The translations under genes and the position numbers were made by a program. From positions 1 through 21,808 of IMG/VR virus record IMGVR_UViG_3300035523_000010: DNA of 21,808 nucleotides; one strand, written 5' to 3'. Numbering within the stretch: the first letter of the stretch is position 1; each line of letters starts with the position of its first letter. A model generated the notes under the pieces. It was given only the letters and a program-made list of their open reading frames with translations. It was not told the origin of the DNA and did no database searches. This document shows positions 14,513-21,186 of the stretch, in pieces. The DNA is from a virus.

Positions 14513-16515
14513 TAATATCCTCCTTGTTGATTAGGTTGTTGTGGCGGTTGAACCAATTGTGTATTCTGTGGTTTTGGTGGATTATTTTGCAACATGGTTT
14601 GTGCAATTGATTGCGGATTGATCTGTATACCTTCCATACTATAAATAGCCCCCTGCACTTCTGGCGGCAATTTAGTAATATCACCAGTAAGCTTAATCGT
14701 AGGAGGTGGCATTTTAAGGCCTTTCATTTGCTCATCCTTCATGCGCTGTACTATTTCATCTTTACCAGCGAAGTCCATAAACTCGATCATGATATCAGGA
14801 GGAATTTGAACACCAGCCTTTTGCGCTTCCACAAGGGCATAAAAATTAGACAGCCTAGTTGTCGCTGTCTCAGGAGTTTCGCTAATTACAATGTCAAATT
14901 CAAACTTTGATAGGTCATATATCTCTTGCATGATTAATTGTCCTTGCTGATCTACCTGCGGATTGCCTTGTTGGTCAAGTTGTGGTTGTTGTGTTACCGC
15001 TTGACCGGTAGGAGCCACGTTAGCGAATTGGGGTTTACCATCAGCACCAACAATTCTGATAACCTTTTCCTCTGATAAGTATTGCGGTATTAATCCAGGC
15101 TTGTTAATATCGCCCCAAAGTATTTTAAGTATCTGCTTCTGTGCTTTGCGCTGGTTATCAAAGAGGACAGCAATCTGTGTCATTGCCTGTTTCTGTCTTA
15201 ACTCTATTGCTCTACCAGATGCAGCAGCAGTCAAATCACTTCCAAGCAACTCCTCATTGATACCTGATATGTTGCGAATGTCGCCCCTAGTCATTTCCTC
15301 CATTTGGACAAACCCAGTAGGAATTCCAGTAGTATCGACAGGATGAGGAGATTCACCGACTGGACTATATTCGACAAGAGTACCAGGAGTAGAACCGTTG
15401 TCTCTAAGATTGCGTTTATCGCTTTCATCTAATGCCCCCTTAGGACTCATCCAGATGCGATTAGCCATCGTATTTACGATATGCATACGTTGTGACCGAA
15501 GTTTATTTATCTCTCGCTGTGGGTCTTTTAAGTCCCTTACAATTCCTTGCGGCACATCACGTTCGTTAGTGTGGTAAGCGTATTGTTGGACTAACGGAAA
15601 CATGCCATGTTTATAAGGACTGTCAATATCCTCAAAGACAACATCCTCGCAAAACGTACAGCACTTAATAGTATTTATCGGCATACGAATCTTTTTAGCA
15701 CCAATAGAAGGGGCTAGTTTTGTAAAGTTTGGTATCTCATCGGCTTGATCTTGCTCTATTACTGTCTTATCTTCCAATACCCATTTAGTAACATAGTCAT
15801 AAGACCTGTACCACATTTGCACGACACGAATCTTTTTAAAGTCAGATGAGTACCATATAGGCTCACCGCTATCTGTCATGGTAGGTATACGCTCTGCACT
15901 ATCATAAGCTCTGTTCATTTCCTTGATTTCATCTTTAAACTCTGGATAAACTTGTGCAATCTTATCCTTATCTTCCCATGTTGCCTTAACTATAAATCGC
16001 GCATCCGACAAATCATCTTTAATACACTCAGGGTCAATATATATATCAAATGGTGATTGACGGTCAATCTTAATCTTGCCGTCCATTGCCTCATAGTCCC
16101 ATTCCCACTCACACCATAGATAACCTTTTCCGCAAATTATACAATCTCTAAATACATCATCCATATGAGTGTCATACTCTGTCTGATCTGTTACCCACTT
16201 AGTTACACCTTTAGTAATTTGGCACATTTTTTCATCACCATCGTTGCGAGGTAAGAAGTCAGGCTCATATCGGTTAGATGATTGATAGCCGCATACCAAA
16301 TTAATAAGCGGCCTAGTCACGTTAATAGTGATCGTAGGTCTTCCCTTATCGTTTAGAGACTTTCTATCGTCTTCATCCCATTGCTCGCCAGCAACAAAGC
16401 GGTAGTCTTCCTGACCTTCGTCACGCCACCTTTGTGACTGCTGAACAGAAGACCTAAACCACCTTCGTTTCTCTACTAGGCCCTCATTATCAGCTGTTTC
16501 TAGAGTATCATTCAC
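14512..16515 (-). CDS. Portal protein, P22 gp1-like
   Basis: A 667-residue portal, close to P22-type length (about 725). The N-terminal region has the family blocks QSQRWRDEGQEDYRFVAGEQW and GRPTITINVTRPLINLVCGY, then CIICGKGYLWCEWEWDYEA and SPFDIYIDPECIKDDLSDAR. These are the 'r..d..f..G.QW', 'rP.lt.N.....v..v.g' and 'dp....di.Da' segments of P22-like portals. The dodecameric portal forms the DNA entry vertex and binds terminase and the adaptor. The C-terminal roughly 60 residues are Q/P/N-rich (NPPKPQNTQLVQPPQQPNQQ). The start is supported by AGGAGGTGAG about 6 nt upstream, embedded in the stop of the preceding zinc-ribbon gene. Confidence 0.88.
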   Translation of the reverse strand: MNDTLETADNEGLVEKRRWFRSSVQQSQRWRDEGQEDYRFVAGEQWDEDDRKSLNDKGRPTITINVTRPLINLVCGYQSSNRYEPDFLPRNDGDEKMCQITKGVTKWVTDQTEYDTHMDDVFRDCIICGKGYLWCEWEWDYEAMDGKIKIDRQSPFDIYIDPECIKDDLSDARFIVKATWEDKDKIAQVYPEFKDEIKEMNRAYDSAERIPTMTDSGEPIWYSSDFKKIRVVQMWYRSYDYVTKWVLEDKTVIEQDQADEIPNFTKLAPSIGAKKIRMPINTIKCCTFCEDVVFEDIDSPYKHGMFPLVQQYAYHTNERDVPQGIVRDLKDPQREINKLRSQRMHIVNTMANRIWMSPKGALDESDKRNLRDNGSTPGTLVEYSPVGESPHPVDTTGIPTGFVQMEEMTRGDIRNISGINEELLGSDLTAAASGRAIELRQKQAMTQIAVLFDNQRKAQKQILKILWGDINKPGLIPQYLSEEKVIRIVGADGKPQFANVAPTGQAVTQQPQLDQQGNPQVDQQGQLIMQEIYDLSKFEFDIVISETPETATTRLSNFYALVEAQKAGVQIPPDIMIEFMDFAGKDEIVQRMKDEQMKGLKMPPPTIKLTGDITKLPPEVQGAIYSMEGIQINPQSIAQTMLQNNPPKPQNTQLVQPPQQPNQQGGY

Positions 16516-16519
16516 TTGC

Positions 16520-16645
16520 TCACCTCCTAACTATCACACCTTTGCATTTATTACACAGGAAATTCTGTTGCTGTCCATAATCGGTAACCGTGCTATTTGT
16601 AACATGCTCGTTGGTTTCACACTTTGGGCAAGTAGGTTTATCCAT
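16520..16645 (-). CDS. 41-residue zinc-ribbon protein
   Basis: A 41-codon frame with a GGAGGCG ribosome binding site 5 nt before ATG 16645. Two knuckles, CPKC (residues 6-9) and CNKC (31-34), are separated by 21 residues, a minimal zinc ribbon. The gene ends AGG AGG TGA, so its last codons are the portal's ribosome binding site. It sits between terminase and portal genes, where small zinc-ribbon proteins occur in many Bacillota phages. Its role is unknown. Confidence 0.7.
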   Translation of the reverse strand: MDKPTCPKCETNEHVTNSTVTDYGQQQNFLCNKCKGVIVRR

Positions 16646-16656
16646 ATCAACGCCTC

Positions 16657-16842
16657 CTATTGCTTAGTCAATCCATGCAGTTCCATCGTAGTATATAAAT
16701 TCTGCAACTCATACAAAGGTATAGTCTTGATAAACTCACGTATATTTTCGCGTGTGATATGGTGGAAGCTAAGATACTTTCCTAGAAATTCCTCTGTTAG
16801 CGTCTGCTCTGCCCATGATCGCATTGTTTTTTCACTCGCCAT
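16657..16842 (-). CDS. Hypothetical helical protein (61 aa) after terminase
   Basis: A 61-residue protein read from ATG 16842 (MASEKTMRSWAEQTL). This start is preferred over an in-frame ATG at 16869 because AAGGAGTG lies 6 nt before it, and the earlier one lies inside the terminase gene. The product continues TEEFLGKYLSFHHITRENI and is predicted to be mostly helical. It has no cysteines and no membrane segment. It is followed 11 nt later by the zinc-ribbon gene. I do not recognise a family. Confidence 0.65.
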   Translation of the reverse strand: MASEKTMRSWAEQTLTEEFLGKYLSFHHITRENIREFIKTIPLYELQNLYTTMELHGLTKQ

Positions 16843-16853
16843 TATTTCACTCC

Positions 16854-18146
16854 TTATAGACTCATCCATTTATGTCCAGGCTCATCATCGTCCCACATGC
16901 TAGGCTTACCTTTTGCCTTAAGAGGTTTTTGATACAATAAGAACATTTCATCTTCTAAACTGTAGCGTATAGCATCAATACAATGGTTATTCCTATCTAC
17001 TGGCTCAGGAAGTACATTACCATCTTTATCCTCTCGCCACTTGTAGGATTGGAACTCATTCTTTGTATGTTGGCACGATATATCAATAATTATCTCTTGT
17101 TGTTGTAACCATTGGATACCAAACTTAACGCTGTCTCTACCCTTCTTAGCGGGTATTGCCAGCACTCCGTGTATATTTAACTCAGTAATAGATTTAGGCT
17201 CTGAGCAGTCAAATACGACAACCTCAGAGCCTATCATAGCTTTAATCTCTTTTGCTAGTGGTTGATTAGTTAATCCAAACTCGTACATTTCGTCTAGTAT
17301 GTAAAGCTTTTTATGCTTTCGATCATAGTGACTTCTGATGCAGGTTGCAGGGTCTTCTGCATAGCCAAAGTCACCACCATTCTTGAATGTGTCGAATGAC
17401 TCTTTTAGTTCTGATAAGTCTTGCATCTTCCAGTTCTTGAAGATAACGCCGCCTAATGTACCCCAGTTGCCTAGAGTGTATACATTATAATAATACCGGT
17501 CTGTTTCTCCTTCTAGTTCTTCAATATCACCTTCTGATAAAAACATATTGTCTTTATAAGTTGTCTTGATAATAAACATTCGATCTCCTCTAAACTCTTG
17601 TTTATTATCATCCCAACTTTTAAAATACTCTTTATAAATCCAGTGATCTTGAAGTATTGGGTTAAAGCTAAGTATAATGCGTTTTTTTACTTTCGATATG
17701 CCACGTAAACGCTTTCTAAGTTGTTTAATAGCTGTATACTCACACTCTGTAGCTTCTTCCACCCATATATCAGTAATTACGCCTTTGGCAGGAGTGATAG
17801 ACTTTATCTTTTCAGAATCATCAAGTCCGGTAAATATGATCTGATATCCATTAACGCAAGTTATGACATAGTCAGTCTTGTTGATGCTGAAAAGCTTACC
17901 GGATTTCCACTCGGCAATGACCTTGCATATCTCATTGAACACTGACTTTTTAACTGTAAGCTGTACATTACGACATATTAAATAGTTGTGACCACCATCT
18001 AGCATATCCTTTACGGTTCTTTGTGCTAAAAATTTTGACTTACCAGATGACGAACCACCGAATAGTATTTGTAGGTATGTATCATCGTCTAGGTATGGCA
18101 GATACACCGGATTGAATACTTTCTTGCTGATGTTGAGGTTAATCAT
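16854..18146 (-). CDS. terL: Terminase large subunit (ATPase-nuclease)
   Basis: A 430-residue DNA-packaging motor protein. Residues 30-37, GGSSSGKS, form the Walker A loop. Residues 124-134, ITDIWVEEATE, form Walker B with the catalytic glutamate at 131. ILSFNP (158-163) is the coupling motif III. The RNase H-like nuclease follows, with GGDFGYAEDP (Asp259), VVVFDCSEP (Asp313) and NNHCIDAIRYSLED near residue 395. The order matches PBSX/SPP1-type Terminase_3 proteins, at the usual length. It powers DNA translocation into the prohead through the portal and cuts the concatemer. It overlaps the gene before it by 4 nt (ATGA). Its own Shine-Dalgarno is poor, so coupling is likely. Confidence 0.93.
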   Translation of the reverse strand: MINLNISKKVFNPVYLPYLDDDTYLQILFGGSSSGKSKFLAQRTVKDMLDGGHNYLICRNVQLTVKKSVFNEICKVIAEWKSGKLFSINKTDYVITCVNGYQIIFTGLDDSEKIKSITPAKGVITDIWVEEATECEYTAIKQLRKRLRGISKVKKRIILSFNPILQDHWIYKEYFKSWDDNKQEFRGDRMFIIKTTYKDNMFLSEGDIEELEGETDRYYYNVYTLGNWGTLGGVIFKNWKMQDLSELKESFDTFKNGGDFGYAEDPATCIRSHYDRKHKKLYILDEMYEFGLTNQPLAKEIKAMIGSEVVVFDCSEPKSITELNIHGVLAIPAKKGRDSVKFGIQWLQQQEIIIDISCQHTKNEFQSYKWREDKDGNVLPEPVDRNNHCIDAIRYSLEDEMFLLYQKPLKAKGKPSMWDDDEPGHKWMSL

Positions 18147-18514
18147 AATCTCGATAAAATAATCGCGTAAATAAAATGAATAGCAAGTATAACGAATCCT
18201 ATGTTAATTGCGTGTTGTCTTTTTCTATTTGGATATAATATTTTATTAACCAATTTACTTATGTCTTGTTTTTTTCTATATGAATATAAACTGTTTTTCC
18301 ATGCAGGAATCCAATTATCCGAACCTCCATGAAGATAAACACAATAATCAGCCATAACATTTCGTAATATCTTAGAGTTAAATTTTCCATTTATATCTTC
18401 TTGTTCAAATTCATACCCTAATTTATTAATTACATCGGAAACTTTATCATCTCGAACTTCATAGTATTTACACTCCAAATATTGTTTCTTACAAAACATC
18501 TTCCAATTAATCAT
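18143..18514 (-). CDS. Hypothetical protein with C-terminal membrane anchor (123 aa)
   Basis: A 123-residue protein lying between the terminase subunits. The N-terminal 95 residues are soluble and charged (CKKQYLECKYYEVRDDKV, then FNSKILRNVMADYCVYLHGG), and one membrane segment ends it (about 102-121, NIGFVILAIHFIYAIILSRL). The basic stretch RKRQH before the segment suggests a cytosolic N-terminal domain. The start follows GTTGGTGAT, a weak ribosome binding site. No family is recognised. A lone membrane protein within a packaging block is unusual, and it may be a moron or homing-type insertion. Confidence 0.65.
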   Translation of the reverse strand: MINWKMFCKKQYLECKYYEVRDDKVSDVINKLGYEFEQEDINGKFNSKILRNVMADYCVYLHGGSDNWIPAWKNSLYSYRKKQDISKLVNKILYPNRKRQHAINIGFVILAIHFIYAIILSRL

Positions 18515-18582
18515 TTTATCACCAACTTTCCATTCCTAACTATGAAAATTAATATTTACGTAATTAGACAATCCAGCATTTA

Positions 18583-18648
18583 CGCACCTTCGCAGGTTAT
18601 AACATTTTGTTAACGCCAACAATATGTTAGTGTCTCGTGTGGGCACTA
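18583..18648 (-). other. Cluster of three hairpins in an intergenic gap, candidate structured RNA
   Basis: Read on the minus strand, TAGTG/CACTA (18648-18628), then AACATATTGTT/AACAAAATGTT (18628-18601, 11 bp with one mismatch, loop GGCGTT), then ACCT-GCGA-AGGT (18597-18586), the last with a GNRA-type tetraloop. The 139-nt gap between the 60- and 123-residue genes holds no convincing frame. No poly-U run follows, so these are not simple terminators. Confidence 0.4.
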
Positions 18649-18653
18649 CAAAT

Positions 18654-18836
18654 TCACCTTGTCAAGCTAATTATATGTCTCAGCATTTCAGCGTTAGAGT
18701 TAAAAATAAAAGGCTTGCCATTTTTATCTAAATCAGAACCAACTTCTGCTATCATCATTGTTCTTAATCCATTTAATTCATACATTGCGTGTTCATATGC
18801 TATTTCGTAATCAATTCCATTGGAATTATCCAACAT
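18654..18836 (-). CDS. Hypothetical protein (60 aa)
   Basis: A 60-residue, mostly helical acidic protein (NSNGIDYEIAYEHAMYEL, then NGLRTMMIAEVGSD). The start at 18836 is preceded by AAAGTTGGTGAT, nearly the same leader as that of the 123-residue gene downstream. There are no cysteines, membrane segments or known motifs. It lies between the terminase subunits and is separated from the next gene by a hairpin-rich gap. Function unknown. Confidence 0.55.
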   Translation of the reverse strand: MLDNSNGIDYEIAYEHAMYELNGLRTMMIAEVGSDLDKNGKPFIFNSNAEMLRHIISLTR

Positions 18837-19015
18837 AAATCACCAACTTTTATAAATTTCCCCTTTTAATGGATAACTATCGTTTTGACTCTATAAGAAT
18901 CGCATTATCAAAAGTTACTATAAACACCTATAAATACTACATTCTCACTGATAATCACTACAGCTCCCTACTATATATATTAGTAACAGCGTAGCGCGTT
19001 GCGGCACTTAGATCA
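18837..19015 (-). other. 179-nt AT-rich intergenic region
   Basis: No gene is supported here on either strand. It contains an imperfect palindrome, TACTA-TATATAT-TAGTA, at 18969-18985, and a GC-rich patch (GCGTAGCGCGTTGCGGC) at 18989-19005. I see no good sigma-70 promoter. It may hold the leader of the 60-residue gene. Confidence 0.4.
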
Positions 19016-19147
19016 TTACTGATCATTTTCATCCTCATTTTTCTTACATTGGAATGCAGCAACTATACTTGCAATACCCATAAGCATAATATATACCGGT
19101 ACACACCATATCGGAGATGTTATCAATATCAAAACTAAGTCTGACAT
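19016..19147 (-). CDS. Small two-span membrane protein (43 aa)
   Basis: A 43-codon frame starting 2 nt after the terminase small-subunit stop, with GGAGGAA about 5 nt upstream of the ATG. The first 33 residues are hydrophobic (DLVLILITSPIWCVPVYIML, then MGIASIVAAF), enough for one long or two short spans, and the tail is charged (QCKKNEDENDQ). No family is recognised. The ribosome binding site and composition support it as real. Confidence 0.6.
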   Translation of the reverse strand: MSDLVLILITSPIWCVPVYIMLMGIASIVAAFQCKKNEDENDQ

Positions 19148-19149
19148 AT

Positions 19150-19659
19150 TTATTCCTCCACCAGATTCACATTAATAGTAAGGTCTGCACCATCCTTGCC
19201 GGTAATCTCAGTTTTATCCGTAAACAACTTTAAATGCTTGCCAAGCATCGAAAGTGCATTATCCTTACAATATAGCTTAAACTTAAAACTTCCATCTTTA
19301 CCGCAGGATACCTCAGCAATATTTTTAGTGTTAATAGTCTTACTATCCTTGATCTTAGTACGAACATCACCAGTATCGGGATCGTTGTAAAACTCCAAGT
19401 AGTTACTAATATCATCAAATGCAATATCTGCAATCTCATTAATTACCCTATCGGCACTAACCAATATTCTTTTTTCCTGTTCTTCTAATTGTTTGTCAAT
19501 CATTTCTTGCACCTTAACATTGGTTAACAACCTACTAGCCTGATTCTCCGCAGTTTTAGGAGAGTATCCGGCTCGTATAGCTGCCGCCTTTCCATTTCTT
19601 GGAAACTCAGATATATATTCAGCGACAAATATACGCTGTTGTGCTGTCAAATCTGCCAT
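19150..19659 (-). CDS. terS: Terminase small subunit
   Basis: A 169-residue Terminase_2-family protein. LTAQQRIFVAEYISEF, then NGKAAAIRAGYSPKTAENQ and ASRLLTNVKVQEMI, are the helix-turn-helix and following helix of this family ('lt.kq..Fv..yl...n...Aa..AGYs...A...a..ll.n..v...i'). A coiled-coil oligomerisation region (EEQEKRILVSADRVINEIAD) and a beta-rich C-terminal part follow, which in homologues contacts the large subunit. It binds the phage packaging site and loads the motor. The start has AAGGAGGTG about 7 nt upstream. The usual adjacent position to terL is interrupted here by three small genes. Confidence 0.9.
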   Translation of the reverse strand: MADLTAQQRIFVAEYISEFPRNGKAAAIRAGYSPKTAENQASRLLTNVKVQEMIDKQLEEQEKRILVSADRVINEIADIAFDDISNYLEFYNDPDTGDVRTKIKDSKTINTKNIAEVSCGKDGSFKFKLYCKDNALSMLGKHLKLFTDKTEITGKDGADLTINVNLVEE

Positions 19660-19714
19660 ACCTTAACACCTCCTTAACTCCGCATCCAACATTACCACCA
19701 TATCTCGAGCAGCA

Positions 19715-19894
19715 TTACCTCACCGCCATACATAGTGGCTCGATAAAATAATAAACATTATTCATTGTTACTTTAGTATTGATAACCACAGGTTGATGTT
19801 TGCCACAACTGCAAGCAATAATGATCTTGTCATTAAATAAATTTATCTTTGCTTGATCGCAACAAGCATCACTAATGTACTTTGGATCATTCAC
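19715..19894 (-). CDS. Small Cys-containing protein (59 aa), GTG start
   Basis: A 59-codon frame whose GTG start overlaps the previous stop (GTGA) and has GGGAGGG about 5 nt upstream. The product (VNDPKYISDACCDQAKINLF, then IIIACSCGKHQPVVINT) has a CC pair and a CSC knuckle, suggesting a small metal-binding fold. It ends in a hydrophobic strand-like region (NNVYYFIEPLCMAVR). The terminase small subunit gene follows after 55 nt. No family is recognised. Confidence 0.55.
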   Translation of the reverse strand: MNDPKYISDACCDQAKINLFNDKIIIACSCGKHQPVVINTKVTMNNVYYFIEPLCMAVR

Positions 19895-20019
19895 ACCAAT
19901 TCCCTCCCCAACACCCTATCCGCACACTTACACCGATCGCCATCCCAATTGACACAATTGCAGCAGTTTACAATGTCTTGTTTGGCTGCAACGTAGTAAT
20001 CACATTGGTTCTTGTTCAT
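19891..20019 (-). CDS. Cys-rich mini-protein (42 aa)
   Basis: A 42-codon frame starting at ATG 20019 with TTGGAGG 7 nt upstream. The product has six cysteines (NCCNC, then RCKC) around NWDGDR, similar to the small Cys clusters of other mini-proteins in this window. It is the first minus-strand gene left of the divergent promoter region, so it probably begins a transcript. No family is recognised. The call rests on the ribosome binding site, the coupling with the next gene and the cysteine pattern. Confidence 0.6.
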   Translation of the reverse strand: MNKNQCDYYVAAKQDIVNCCNCVNWDGDRCKCADRVLGRELV

Positions 20020-20066
20020 ATTTAAACCTCCAAAAAAAATAAATTAAAACTTTTTATATATTTTGA

Positions 20067-20095
20067 TTGACGTATTACTTTAATCATGTTATACT
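20067..20095 (+). promoter_or_regulatory. Sigma-70/SigA-type promoter with extended -10
   Basis: TTGACG (20067-20072) and TATACT (20090-20095) are separated by exactly 17 bp, with TG at 20087-20088 giving an extended -10. An AT-rich tract (20041-20064) lies upstream as a possible UP element. Transcription would start near 20102 and run into three plus-strand genes. A short stem GTTGC/GCAAC (20117-20133) lies in the leader. Confidence 0.85.
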
Positions 20096-20154
20096 TAAGT
20101 CAGATAAAGGGTTGCAGTTGCAAAAATGGCAACGAACCACAAGGAGCGTTTTAA

Positions 20155-20367
20155 ATGGCAACATCAATTTTTGATCTTAAATCTGCGAAAGAAAAATTAG
20201 AAGAGCTAAGAAGTGAGAGGATAACATTCGAAAAGTTACATATAAAAGATGAAGAAATATTAATGGTTGAAAATTTAGAATACAGATTATTAATTGCACA
20301 AATTAACTGGTTAGCGCAGCATATAGAAGAAACTGAACCTAACGTGGTAATAAAATGGGAACTGTAG
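20155..20367 (+). CDS. Helical small protein (70 aa), first gene of the plus-strand cassette
   Basis: A 70-residue protein read from ATG 20155 after AAGGAG. Residues 8-40 are a coiled coil (LKSAKEKLEELRSERITFEK), and residues 45-60 form a second helix (LEYRLLIAQINWLAQHIEE). The end is VVIKWEL. It is the first product of a short transcript with its own promoter, pointing against the neighbouring genes. No family is recognised. A small coiled-coil protein in a moron could be an inhibitor or regulator, but that is conjecture. Confidence 0.72.
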   Translation: MATSIFDLKSAKEKLEELRSERITFEKLHIKDEEILMVENLEYRLLIAQINWLAQHIEETEPNVVIKWEL

Positions 20368-20504
20368 GACACGGTGGCAAGCGCCTAGGAGCAGGCAACA
20401 AACCAATCCCCAATCCCCTACCAGTAAGATCAATCCGATGCACCACCACCGAATACCAGCAACTTAAAGAGTATCTAAAAAAGTTAAGGAGTGAAGCGAA
20501 ATGA
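20355..20504 (+). CDS. Small GKRLGAGNKP-type phage protein (49 aa)
   Basis: A 49-codon frame overlapping the previous gene by 13 nt and the next by 4 nt (ATGA). The N-terminus GHGGKRLGAGNKPIPNP matches the 'GG.R.GAGRkp' opening common to small phage and transposon-associated DNA-binding proteins. It is followed by PVRSIRCTTTEYQQLKEYLK, in which 'RsiR.t..Ey..Lk.yl' resembles a ribbon-helix-helix-like strand and helix. It may therefore bind DNA and autoregulate the cassette. No strong Shine-Dalgarno is present, so expression probably depends on coupling. Confidence 0.65.
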   Translation: MGTVGHGGKRLGAGNKPIPNPLPVRSIRCTTTEYQQLKEYLKKLRSEAK

Positions 20505-20710
20505 AAAATTTAACTAACTGGCTTACTAAAAATGGTTACGATTACACTGTAAACAGCCTACATCAAGGTGGTAATTGTGTTTTTATAAATATCTTTGAAT
20601 TGCCGAAAACCCTAGAAAGCAACATTTATAAGCATTTAAAAAGAATAAAATTATCATTCCAATACGCCGGCCACTACACATCTATACGGATTGATTTTAA
20701 ACCAGCCTAA
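20501..20710 (+). CDS. Small alpha/beta protein (69 aa), last gene of the plus-strand cassette
   Basis: A 69-residue protein from ATG 20501 with AAGGAG 9 nt upstream, inside the end of the previous gene. The plan is helix (MKNLTNWLTKNG), strand (YDYTVNSL), strand (NCVFINIFEL), helix (TLESNIYKHLKRIK), strand (SFQYAG) and strand (TSIRIDF), a compact two-layer fold. It ends in KPA, and the coding end forms the left arm of the terminator. No family is recognised, and no membrane or catalytic motif is seen. Confidence 0.7.
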   Translation: MKNLTNWLTKNGYDYTVNSLHQGGNCVFINIFELPKTLESNIYKHLKRIKLSFQYAGHYTSIRIDFKPA

Positions 20711-20725
20711 CAAGCTGGTTTTCCT
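20699..20725 (+). terminator. Intrinsic terminator of the plus-strand cassette
   Basis: AAACCAGC (20699-20706) pairs perfectly with GCTGGTTT (20714-20721) across a CTAACAA loop, and TCCTCTTTT follows. The left arm contains the last codons of the 69-residue gene, and its stop codon (20708-20710) lies in the loop. The cassette thus ends 4-8 nt before the converging minus-strand gene's stop at 20729. Confidence 0.82.
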
Positions 20726-20728
20726 CTT

Positions 20729-20890
20729 TTACCTACACCTCTCCACATCCACACCCTTATTCCTCCTGCAAAACTCTGCAAACCCTACAAAACTGACACA
20801 TCTACCATCATCATCAATCCTGATGCGCTGCAACATACATACTTCCTTTCCTCTATTCACGCAACCGTCTACATTGCATACCGCTTGCAT
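20729..20890 (-). CDS. Cys-rich mini-protein (53 aa)
   Basis: A 53-codon frame starting 1 nt after the previous stop. The product (MQAVCNVDGCVNRGKEVC, then MLQRIRIDDDGRCVSF) has the spacing C-x4-C-x7-C-x12-C, with further cysteines near the end (FCRR, ERCR). It resembles a zinc-binding DUF1540-like mini-domain and pairs with the gene upstream, which shows a related pattern. Its stop lies just beyond the convergent plus-strand terminator. There is no strong Shine-Dalgarno, so coupling is likely. Confidence 0.6.
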   Translation of the reverse strand: MQAVCNVDGCVNRGKEVCMLQRIRIDDDGRCVSFVGFAEFCRRNKGVDVERCR

Positions 20891-20891
20891 A

Positions 20892-21050
20892 TTAATACAC
20901 TCCCTCTTCTTCTAACTCAGCAACCTTTCTCCAAAATTCTTCTTCCTGTTTCTGCGCTATTTTATTAGACCTGCATTCTTGCACATTAATAGTTTCTCTG
21001 CCGCATTGTTCGCGGTCATTATATACGCATGTTCTATCGTAGCAAAACAT
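20892..21050 (-). CDS. Cys-rich mini-protein (52 aa), DUF1540-like pattern
   Basis: A 52-codon frame with AAGGAAG about 7 nt before ATG 21050. The first half, CYDRTCVYNDREQCGRETI followed by NVQEC, fits the C-x4-C-x-YN-x4-C...I.V..C pattern I associate with DUF1540-like small proteins of Bacillota and their phages. The second half is a charged helix (QKQEEEFWRKVAELEEEG). It is adjacent to a related mini-protein. Four cysteines could hold one metal. The molecular role is unknown. Confidence 0.65.
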   Translation of the reverse strand: MFCYDRTCVYNDREQCGRETINVQECRSNKIAQKQEEEFWRKVAELEEEGVY

Positions 21051-21079
21051 ATTCTTACTTCCTTTTAGACATAATAAAT

Positions 21080-21106
21080 AGACTCCCTCGCTTATGAAGG
21101 AGTCTT
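21080..21106 (-). terminator. Hairpin terminator between early-region genes
   Basis: AGACTCC (21080-21086) and GGAGTCT (21099-21105) form a perfect 7-bp stem with a 12-nt loop. On the minus strand it is followed by ATTTATTAT and on the plus strand by TAAATTG. It lies in the 136-nt gap after the zinc-ribbon gene. The T-run is imperfect, so it may be only a partial terminator. Confidence 0.55.
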
Positions 21107-21186
21107 AAATTGTTTATTAAATTAGTACATGAGTCACGGGTACATCTTTATTGTATATTAACTTTGTCAAATATGCAATACTTTAT

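Noticed and set aside
18969-18985. TACTA-TATATAT-TAGTA palindrome as an operator
   Set aside because: It is short and made only of A/T-rich arms in an AT-rich gap. There is no second copy and no repressor gene in the window.
20040-20110. Minus-strand promoter (TTAAAG-17-TATATA, or CTGCAA-18-TATAAC) for the leftward genes
   Set aside because: The -35 matches are weak in an AT-rich region where such pairs are expected. A divergent promoter is likely somewhere here but cannot be placed.
21142-21170. TTGACA (minus strand, 21170-21165) as the -35 of a promoter for the Cys-rich pair
   Set aside because: No acceptable -10 occurs at 15-19 bp spacing; the nearby TATACA is only 7 nt away.
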